From: Russula earlei
Taxonomy: Eukaryota > Basidiomycota > Agaricomycetes > Russulales > Russulaceae
Reading direction: 5' to 3'
NCBI GenBank assembly: GCA_025769875.1
Contig: JAGFNK010000164.1
Location: 1-64,000 of the forward strand
Length of the DNA: 64,000 bases
Of the stretch, positions 57,001 to 64,000 are shown piece by piece (position 1 is the stretch's first letter; every line of letters starts with the position of its first letter). Under the pieces are notes generated by a model that saw only the letters and a program-made list of their open reading frames with translations, was not told the DNA's origin and did no database searches. Position numbers and translations under genes: made by a program.

Positions 57001-57300
57001 CTAGGAATTGATGCTATATGTTTTTGTCCCAGCAGCTTTAATTCTAATTGAACAGTCTGAGTAACTTTTCCTGAACGATTGAGTGTCCCGTCGACGTTTT
57101 TGACGTTCCTGGCCGGAACTAACTCTTTCGTTTGTAAGTGTAGTTCTTTTGTCGTCTTGGGAGATATGAAACATTCAGTAGCCCCACTGTCTATCAAGGC
57201 TTTTCTTTCGGCTTTGTTCGATCCAGTGTAAATGGTAACCATGGTCTGTATTGATCTTTTCTTAGCATGGTACACTGGATCTATATTTAAGGCCTGAGCA
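54003..57300 (-). pseudogene. E4 pol: protease, RT, RNase H, integrase, chromodomain
   Basis: Protease: ALIDSGATECFIS (near 57200). RT: starts near 56650 (PFLIKKKDGKF-type region with YASGFFLIKKK), KFDVRWGYNNI, FFGLTNSPATFQTMM and an intact YMDD (near 56160). RNase H: FIMDTDASGFAVGAV. Integrase: CAKCQESK, HPQTDGQTERMN. Chromodomain: YLVHWKGYPASDDSWV near 54090. Frames break at five or more single-base indels, each located by comparison with E3. Catalytic residues look intact, so decay is by indels rather than substitution. Confidence 0.88.
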
Positions 57301-57316
57301 ATCGCCGTCGCACTCA

Positions 57317-59034
57317 GGCGTCCGAAAAACCCTGCTCTTCGGTCTTATCGTTCTCCTCTGAAAGCATCCTAATGAAGATCTCTTTGTCTTCCTCGGATAG
57401 GGCCTTTGCGGCAGTTGACGACCTTGATGGCCGCATTCTCCTCGATGATTTCCACCACGGAGGATTCGGATGTGGTGGTAGTATCGGTGGTACATGCGCA
57501 AGTTGTCTCGCGTTTCGGTTTCGTGGGGCAAGTCGCGGGCCAAGTGTCCTCGAAGAGAGCAATGGAAGCACCTTCCTTCTTCTCTGTGTTTCTGTTTTTT
57601 CGGCTTTCGGTGACTGCCTTGCGAGCGGCGCCTGCGCTGGTGTCCATCGCGTTTGGGTCGCACGGTGGGAGTCGCGGTCAGCGCGGGTGTGGTGTTGCCT
57701 TGGTTGTTCCACGCGGTTGGCCCATGCCGAGTTGACCAGTCGTCCCCAGGGCCTGTTGTTCTGCGGTTGATTGGGGTTGCGTCCGCGTGTGCTGGAATGG
57801 TCGGACAAGATTGCGCGTTTGCGCATCCAGACCCTGTGGTGCTTCTGTGCTGCTGCAACCCAGTCCACAAAGGAGGTGGGGTCTTTGAGATCAAGGCATG
57901 ATTCGACCAAAGATCGTGGGAGTCCCCACGCGAATAGCCTCATGACTGTCGGTTCGTCGACTGTCGAGTCCCGCACGTCTGGCCAGTAATTGGAATTCAG
58001 GATATGTAGTCGTCAAGCAAACCATCCTTCATTTTTAATTCCTTAAGTCGGTCTTGGGCCTTCTCGCGTTCCTGCGTAGTCGGTGAACGCGCAGTCGGAA
58101 CTTGCTGTCGCATGGCCTCCCACGCTGTCAGCCCAAGTGGGATATTAGTAGGGTCATTTTGTACGTCTTCGAGCCACTGGTCCATGGCTTCGAGCCATCC
58201 TTCGACTTTGGGTCCTTTCATCAATGAGAGAAAGTATGCACACTTTTTGATGGGATCCCTGGCAATCTTACTGTCGTGGTTCATGGACATGAATCTGTTG
58301 AACGCGACCAAAAATGCATGTGTGCGCGCGCGGTCGCCATTGAAGAAGTCAGGGGGGAATTCCTTCGAGTTTTCCATTGTCAGGGGCCGCGTGCGTTGCG
58401 ATCCAGGTCTGCGGCGTGTCGTAATCGTCGGGGTCGGGGTCGGGGCTCGGGGGTCGTATTCCGTGGCCTCCCATTCCGAGGGAATGAGGCGCGAGTGGGG
58501 GGTTGTGCTGTTCCGGATGAAGCGGGTTGTGGCTGGACCGGGTCAGGGTCGGTGGCAGGCGACGAAAACGTTCGTCGTTGTCGTTGGTTTCGAGCTCCAT
58601 CGGAGCAGTGAGTGACAGGGAGCCGGTCCTGGTGTCAGGGGTAAGGCTCGGAGCTCTGGACCTGGGAAGGGGTGTTCCTGAGGCTGTCAGTGTGGTAATA
58701 TTAATGCCTCGAAGAGGACTTTGCTGAAGCCTGAAGGCTGGGCGAGCGACGCGCGTCGCTTCCCACATATCTCCTGCGCCTTTCGATTTTGAACCAAAGG
58801 CCGTAGAGGTGGCTGAGGGCTACCTTGGCACCCTTCCAGTTGGCATAATAGCCGGTCCATGGCATGCTGTCTTTCTGTATGGTGTAGAATTCGACACCAT
58901 CGTCGAACATGGTTATGCTAGGGACATTCTTCTCTTGATCAGGCAGCAGCTCGAAGGGACATTTGAGGGCAGCCAGTCCTTCAATGGTTGGGATTTGATA
59001 TCCTTTAGGTCTTCCAGTCTCGAGTTGTAGTCAT
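57317..59034 (-). pseudogene. E4 gag, frameshifted
   Basis: The start ATG near 59034 is followed after a few codons by an extra base compared with E3. Blocks recognised: FDDGVEFYTIQKDSMPW, YFLSLMKGPKVEGWL, RKRAILSDHSSTRGRNPNQP and the knuckle CFHCSLRGHLARD with the CGA arginine codon intact. An extra T just before the last cysteine shifts that part. It ends at FSDA near 57317, where pol opens in the -1 frame. Confidence 0.8.
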
Positions 59035-59096
59035 ATTGGAAGAAATCGATATATTTTCCTGGTGAGCGTGTGGTTCGGGGTCGAGGGTTCAGAGGT

Positions 59097-59107
59097 AAGC
59101 TTGTTCT
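59097..59107 (-). other. E4 primer-binding site, self-primer type
   Basis: Minus strand AGAACAAGCTT two bases after the 5' LTR; exact complement of AAGCTTGTTCT at 59374-59384 in the LTR, which begins about 34 bases after the TATATAAA box. Identical arrangement to E3 and E5. Confidence 0.65.
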
Positions 59108-59109
59108 AA

Positions 59110-59604
59110 TGTCACCGACTGGGGGCAGGTGTCGCTGACAAATCGGTTCACGCGCGAGACGTGCGCACTGAGCTGAGCGAGACGACGAGTTCTCGCGAAG
59201 ATCGGGGATCTCGGTGACAACACAGCGAAGGCTAGTGTGTACCGCGGAGTGAAATATGACAGATAAGTCTTCGCGTTCGAAGACTTAGAGAGTTGAAAGA
59301 GGATTTCTGAGTCGTTTGCTTGATTCCCTGCAAGCCTACAGTCCCGAAGCTAGAATCCAGTGATATTCACAAGAGAACAAGCTTAGGGCTTGTTCTCTGT
59401 TACTGACAGGTTTATATAGACAATTATGTCCTATATCAAATAGTAGACATGAGGTAGCAACGAGACGATCGAGACTGGAACACGCTGGAAGGTAGTGGTA
59501 CATGCGAGGCTTAGTGAGTCATACAAACATGCGGGAATCGTGAGGCTGTCCGGGTCAGGCTTATCCGGTTGCCGGTTTGGTCCGAGGGACCGGTATCTGT
59601 GACA
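59110..59604 (-). repeat. 5' LTR of E4 (family D)
   Basis: 495 bp, ends TGTCACCGAC and CTGTGACA on the plus strand. TATA box (complement of TTTATATAGA, 59411-59420). Most CpG sites that are TG or CA in the 3' LTR are intact here. Confidence 0.92.
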
Positions 59605-62599
59605 AATTCCTTATAGTGGACATTGGACAAGATGATCTAATCCTAGGATACCCCTTCCTCAAATCAACAAACCCCAAAATTAATTGGGCCAAAGGGACAT
59701 TAATAGGAAGGATAGTCCTATCTGGAGACAAAGAGACACCAGAATGGATAAGAAACATCGCTGAATGGGAAGAAGGGGACGAACTTTGGATGCAAACCCA
59801 ACTACAAAAGACTACAATTGCCCAACAATTGGCAGAATCTCACATGGAATCAAAACAATTAACCTGGCAACAAATAGTTCCCCCTCAGTATCATGCCTAC
59901 AGCCAAGTCTTCATGGAACTAGAGTCAGAAAGATTCCCCGGACCAAGAAAATGGGACCATGCCATTGATCTCAAACCTGATGCCCCCACAACAATCAATT
60001 GTAGAGTATATCCTCTATCACCCAAAGAAAAAGAGGAACAAGGAAAATTCCTGGAACAAAACCTATGATTGAAACAAATTAGAAGATCCAACTCACCATA
60101 TGCAAGTGGCTTCTTCTTAATCAAAAAAAAGGATGGTAAATTCTGACCAGTACAAGACTACAGAAATTTAAACAAATAGACAATACCCAACGTCTACCCA
60201 CTTCCTTTAATCCCAGAGTTAATACACGCCCTAGCTGGCAAAGAACTCTTCACCAAGTTTGACATTAGATGGGGCTACAACAACATTAGGATTAAAGAAG
60301 GAGACAAATGGAAAGCCGCTTTCAAAACCAGTGATGGACTGTTCGAACCAACAGTAATGTTCTTTGGACTAACTAACTCCCCAGCAACCTTCCAAACTAT
60401 GATGGACAACATTTTTCAAGAAGAGCTCACCCAAGGATGGCTCAAGATTTACATGGACAACATCATCATTGCCATGAAGGACGACGAAAAAGAACATAAA
60501 TTGAAAGTCAAGCACATCCTGTCAAAATTAAAACAACACAACTTGTACCTCAAGCCAGAAAAATGTCAATTCCACAAAAGAAGTTGAATACTTAGGAGTA
60601 ATCATTGGTGAAGGAAACATCACTATGGACCCAATTAAAGTCAAAGGAATCAAAGACTGGCCCATGCCAAAAACATTAAAAGAAGTCTGAAGTTTCTTAG
60701 GATTCTGCAACTTCTACCGCAACTTCATTTCAAATGTCTCAATAAATGCCAGACCCCTTAATGATCTAACAAAAAAGAACAGACAATGGGAATGGACACC
60801 CAAGGAAGAACTGGCATTCCAAACGCTAAAAGACACATGTGTATCCTATCCAGTCCTATGACCCCAGATTGGACTAAACAATTCATTCTCGATACTGATG
60901 CATCAGAATTTGCTGTAGGAGCAGTCATTTCCCAAGAACACAAAGATGGACTTCATCCTATAGCATTCTATTTAAGAACATTACTAGACTCAGAAAGAAA
61001 CTACGATGCACATGATAAAGAATTAGCTGCCATTATATTCGGGCTAAAAAGTGGTCGACCATTCTTCTTAGGCGCAGAACAACCAGTTAGAATAAGAACA
61101 GATCACAAAAATCTCACATACTTAAAAGAACCATAAAAACTAACTGGATGACAAGCAAGATGGATGCAATATATGCAGGGACTTCAATATAACCATGGAA
61201 CATGTCCCTGGACACACCCATACCATTGCCGACACTCTTTCTCATCAAAAAGACCTTAACAAAGGGGTAGAAGAACAAAAAACTACCCTCCTCTCACCTG
61301 AAAGTTTTACACAAAAAATCTATCTACCTGATAAACCAGATAAACGACGAGAAATTTTACAACAATTCCACAACACCCCACCTGCAGGACACCCCAGAAT
61401 AGCCAACACTTGGGACTTAGTCAAACAACACTAAGAAGGACCTAGACTATGACAATCCGTAGAACAGTATGTCAAAGGCTGCGCCAAGTGCCAAGAATCC
61501 AAAACCAATATACCCAGAAAGAAAGCCACTACCTTCTTCATCGATACACATGTTGAACAAGGCCCCTTTCAATACGTATCGATGGACCTGATTATGGACC
61601 TACCCAAATCTGATGGATTCAACAGCATCCTCACTATTGTCGACCAAGGATGCTCTAAGGCAACAAAGTTCATTCCATGCAACAAAACAATCAACGGAAC
61701 AGGTGTTGCACACGAGTATCTAAAACACCTCGTGCCCTGGTTCAGCATCCCAAAAAGAATCATATCTGACAGAGACTTCCGATTCGCATCAAACTTCTCC
61801 ACAGCCCTATGCAAGAGTCTAGGCATCAAACAAAACATGTCAACTGTGTTCCACCCTCAAACTGACGGACAAACCGAAAGAATGAAAGCTTGGCTGGAAC
61901 AATACCTAAGACCCTGGACCACAACCCATCCACACTCTTGGGCAAAAATGCTCCCCATTGCAGAATATGCACACAATTCATGGAAACACAAGGTGTCACA
62001 ACGATCACCACATGAACTCCTCATGGGATTCAAACCCCAGATCAACATAAACCTTGAGGACAACAATGTTCCCACCTCCACCGATCGCCTCAGAGAACTA
62101 GAACAATCTAGACGTGATGCACAACAACTTTTAGAACGTAAACAACAACCCTAAGACCTGACATCCTGGAAATGAAAGAAGGAACCCTTGTATGATTAGA
62201 AGGCAAAAACCTCAAAACACGAGGAAATTGCAAACTTACACCCAAATGATATGGACCCTTTCCCATCATCAAAAGAATTTCCAAAGTCGCCTACCAGCTC
62301 CAACTTCCACCGTCTATGAAAATACACAACATTTTCCATGTCAACCTACTCCTGCCATACATAGAAATGGAGGAATATGGTGCACCATTTACACGACCCC
62401 CTCCGATCATTGATAACGAAGAAGAATACAAAATCAAAGCCATTCTAGATGCCAGAAGGTTTGGACAAACACGTAAACTTCAATATCTCATACATTGGAA
62501 AGGTTACCCAGCATCAGATGACTCATGGGTCAACCACCACAACCTCAACACCCCAGAACTTCTCAAAGAATTCTACTCTGCTATAGCTGGATGACCCAA

Positions 62600-64000
62600 C
62601 GCATAAAAGTATTGCTATCCCCAACCAACATTCCCCACCGCTCTTTCCTTCTCCTCAAACATTCCAACATGTCCTTCAATTCTAACTCACCCACTGCCTC
62701 CTCCGCTACCCTTGTCCCCACTTGTTAAGATCAGATTGATCTTATCGCTGACTCTTAGTGAAAGAGTTCCTTGATATAGTTCAAGCACTAGACTTCAATC
62801 CCTTTGATATTATCTCAGGAAGAATAGATGTAAGAGAAGAGAGGGGCCTCTTTCACTTAGAGTTCTTCAATAGACTGTGTAGAGAATTTGACAAGATGAA
62901 TAGTTCTTGTTTGAGAGAGTAAGTCGAGCGTAAGGCTCGACTTCTCAGTACCACAGACTATTTATATGATATCTCCACAACTACTGATCCGATTCGCACA
63001 AAACTTGGGGTGCACATAGCTGAGAACTAGTAGTATCCAAATATGTAGAGCGCAATTTGAGAATGTCAGAAATGACTCACACGTGAGTCATTCTTTCCTA
63101 GTATCTGTCATCAGTCAGTAAGTAGTGAGTAAGCCATTACCGATCAATCAGTAAGCGGATCAATAAGCGATCACTAAGCAAGATGAATCAGCACATATGA
63201 GTAAACAGAAATGAGTCACCAGAGCATAGGTAAGCAAATGAAAACAAGGAGACACAAGAATCCTAACACCACTCCCCCATACTCTCCAACCCTCATTCCT
63301 CTACCAATCTCTAGGGAACCATCCCCGTCCATGACCGCAACTATCAACACCTGACTTCTGGTACAATGGGCTGCATGACACGCAGCAATGATAGCACAAG
63401 CCCAGGAACTCTGGCATGAAGAGAACCTACCTACCATACTATGAGCCTTTGGCAATTGCTCTCCTACCAGAGGAACTAACTCCCCAATAGCTCGCAGTCC
63501 ATCCTACCATGTCTGCTCTCCCTCCCCCGATCCCATTCCTAATCCTCCTCAACTTGACATGCCTGCTCCTCAGCAACCAATGAACCTCACCCTTCTCAAC
63601 GAAAACTTCATCCCAATAACACCACCTGACAACAACATTCCTCCCCCTGCCTATACAACACCCATAGCCCCTGGAATGGATGCCCTGGCCAAACTACGAG
63701 AATTAGGAGACGGCTGGATGGAAGGAAACCTAGGACTCGACATCTTAATTCCTGACCCAGGAAATGAAGATGATACCATTCCCCCATGGTTTGTCCTGCC
63801 TGACCTAACTAACAGGTTCCCATCAGTCATTGCAACATATGGTCCTGGTTGCCCTACTCATCAAATCTCAGTTCGAGCTCATGCTAATCCCTACCCCCAT
63901 CCTCTTCTCACAACAAAAGACACCTTCTTGTTTTGAGAAGGACTCAGACACACTAAAGCTGTGAACAAAGCCCTTACTTTCGAGGAAGACTTGTCCCTTG
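62600..64000 (+). pseudogene. E5 third ORF (post-pol), interrupted by solo LTR F1 and cut by the window end
   Basis: Follows the E5 pol stop as in E3 and E4. The expected ATG (MTIPY in the relatives) is not present at the matching place; an internal ATG lies at 62669. The frame ATLVPT is interrupted by LTR F1 and resumes as PPYSPTLIPLPISREPSPS. A stop follows near 63350, then LNENFIPITP, LGDGWMEGNLGLDILIPDPG and PPWFVLPDLTNRFPS match E3 and E4. The zinc knuckles would lie beyond 64000. Confidence 0.7.
62723..63268 (-). mobile_element. Solo LTR F1 inside the E5 third ORF
   Basis: A 546-bp LTR with TGTTAAGATCAG at the left, AGAATCCTAACA at the right and a perfect 5-bp duplication CCACT (62718-62722, 63269-63273). 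By its TATA box (ATATAAATAG read on the minus strand) it is minus-oriented; a hairpin AAGTCGAGCCTTACGCTCGA lies about 30 bases downstream of the TATA. Same family as F2. Confidence 0.9.

Larger units (their letters stand above)
52190..59604 (-). mobile_element. E4: near-complete chromodomain gypsy element with both LTRs
   Basis: A 7.4-kb minus-strand element bounded by two LTRs and a perfect 5-bp duplication AATTC (52185-52189, 59605-59609). Order in its own direction: 5' LTR, PBS, gag, pol (PR-RT-RNase H-IN-chromodomain), third ORF, polypurine tract, 3' LTR. Its pol has several single-base shifts (near 56330, 55018, 54990, 54865 and 54195). It is nested in the protease of E5 and so is younger than E5. 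Confidence 0.93.
51880..62594 (+). pseudogene. E5 pol, split by the nested element E4
   Basis: Protease begins in the -1 frame at the gag stop (51880 onward, VALIDSGATECFIS) and is split at 52189/59610 by E4; it resumes with FLIVDIGQDDLILGYPFL. RT: KFDIRWGYNNIRI, FFGLTNSPATFQTMM, then YMDN instead of YMDD near 60450. RNase H: FILDTDASEFAVGAV. Integrase: CAKCQESK, DLIMDLPKS, SDRDFRFASNF, HPQTDGQTERM. Chromodomain: YLIHWKGYPASDDSW, with stop at 62592-62594. Numerous stops sit at former Arg CGA codons (for example 60144, 60688, 61149, 62246). The element is dead. Confidence 0.85.
49132..64000 (+). mobile_element. E5: chromodomain gypsy element hosting E4 and two solo LTRs, runs off the window
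   Basis: Plus-strand element with a 5' LTR, PBS, gag, pol and third ORF. E4 (52190-59604) is nested in its protease region, with AATTC duplicated on both sides. Solo LTRs of family F sit in gag (50212-50696) and in the third ORF (62723-63268). Many stops are CGA-to-TGA or TGG-to-TAG/TGA changes relative to E3 and E4. The 3' LTR lies beyond 64000. Confidence 0.85.

Noticed and set aside
1..64000. tRNA, rRNA or CRISPR features
   Set aside because: I looked for cloverleaf-like GGTTCGANNCC boxes and regularly spaced repeats and found nothing that held up; the repeated units present are LTRs.

Overview
This is a nuclear contig from a filamentous basidiomycete, most likely an Agaricomycete. The genes are cut by many 45-70 bp GT-AG introns. 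The protein set fits: a DUF6535-type multipass protein, a Zn2Cys6 regulator, Mis12/Mtw1, Mdm35, Vps29 and Atg14. The repeats are chromodomain Ty3/gypsy elements. No prokaryotic, plasmid or CRISPR signal is visible. All exon models and family names come from reading the sequence; nothing was aligned to a database.

Genic half (1-29.2 kb). In order: a zinc alcohol dehydrogenase with a one-base problem at its first splice junction (539-2078, +). Then a very large gene (2904-9773, +) whose 35 exons I could phase end to end into about 1,670 residues. It has a GBP/VLIG-like P-loop GTPase, a long Cys/His-rich region and a C-terminal von Willebrand A domain with an intact MIDAS motif. Next are a small membrane protein (9875-10815, +), a DUF6535-type protein (11453-13511, +), MIS12/MTW1 (13592-14519, +), VPS29 (14980-15804, -), MDM35 (15918-16263, +), a Zn2Cys6 factor (18923-20113, -), a roadblock/LC7 dynein light chain (21983-22530, -), an ATG14-like subunit (22670-24185, +) and an EH-like, proline-rich protein (27232-29197, -). 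Between them lie gene-poor stretches (16.3-18.9, 20.1-22.0, 24.2-27.2 kb).

Repeat half (29.3-64 kb). This is a nest of retroelements. A LINE tail and a solo LTR come first. E1 (30991-37056, -) is a gypsy element carrying a 548-bp MITE in its LTR and a solo LTR in its third ORF. A palindromic pair of LTRs (37057-39054), with another solo LTR inside, fuses E1 to E3 (39055-46592, -), which carries a solo LTR in its reverse transcriptase. E2 (46593-49131, -) is a decayed relative of E1. E5 (49132 to beyond the window end, +) lies against or inside E2. E5 holds two solo LTRs and the near-complete E4 (52190-59604, -), which has two LTRs and a 5-bp target duplication. E3, E4 and E5 form one chromodomain family in the order gag, protease-RT-RNase H-integrase-chromodomain, then a third ORF with zinc knuckles downstream of pol.

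The most interesting signals are four. (1) The GTPase/Cys-rich/VWA giant gene with microexons. (2) A Tf1-like self-priming arrangement in E3, E4 and E5: the 11 bases next to the 5' LTR are the exact complement of 11 bases about 34 nt downstream of the LTR TATA box. (3) A third, post-pol ORF with CCHC knuckles, in both gypsy families. (4) An LTR palindrome that looks like an ectopic recombination scar. E5 also shows repeated CGA-to-TGA stops, a RIP-like or methylation-deamination pattern.
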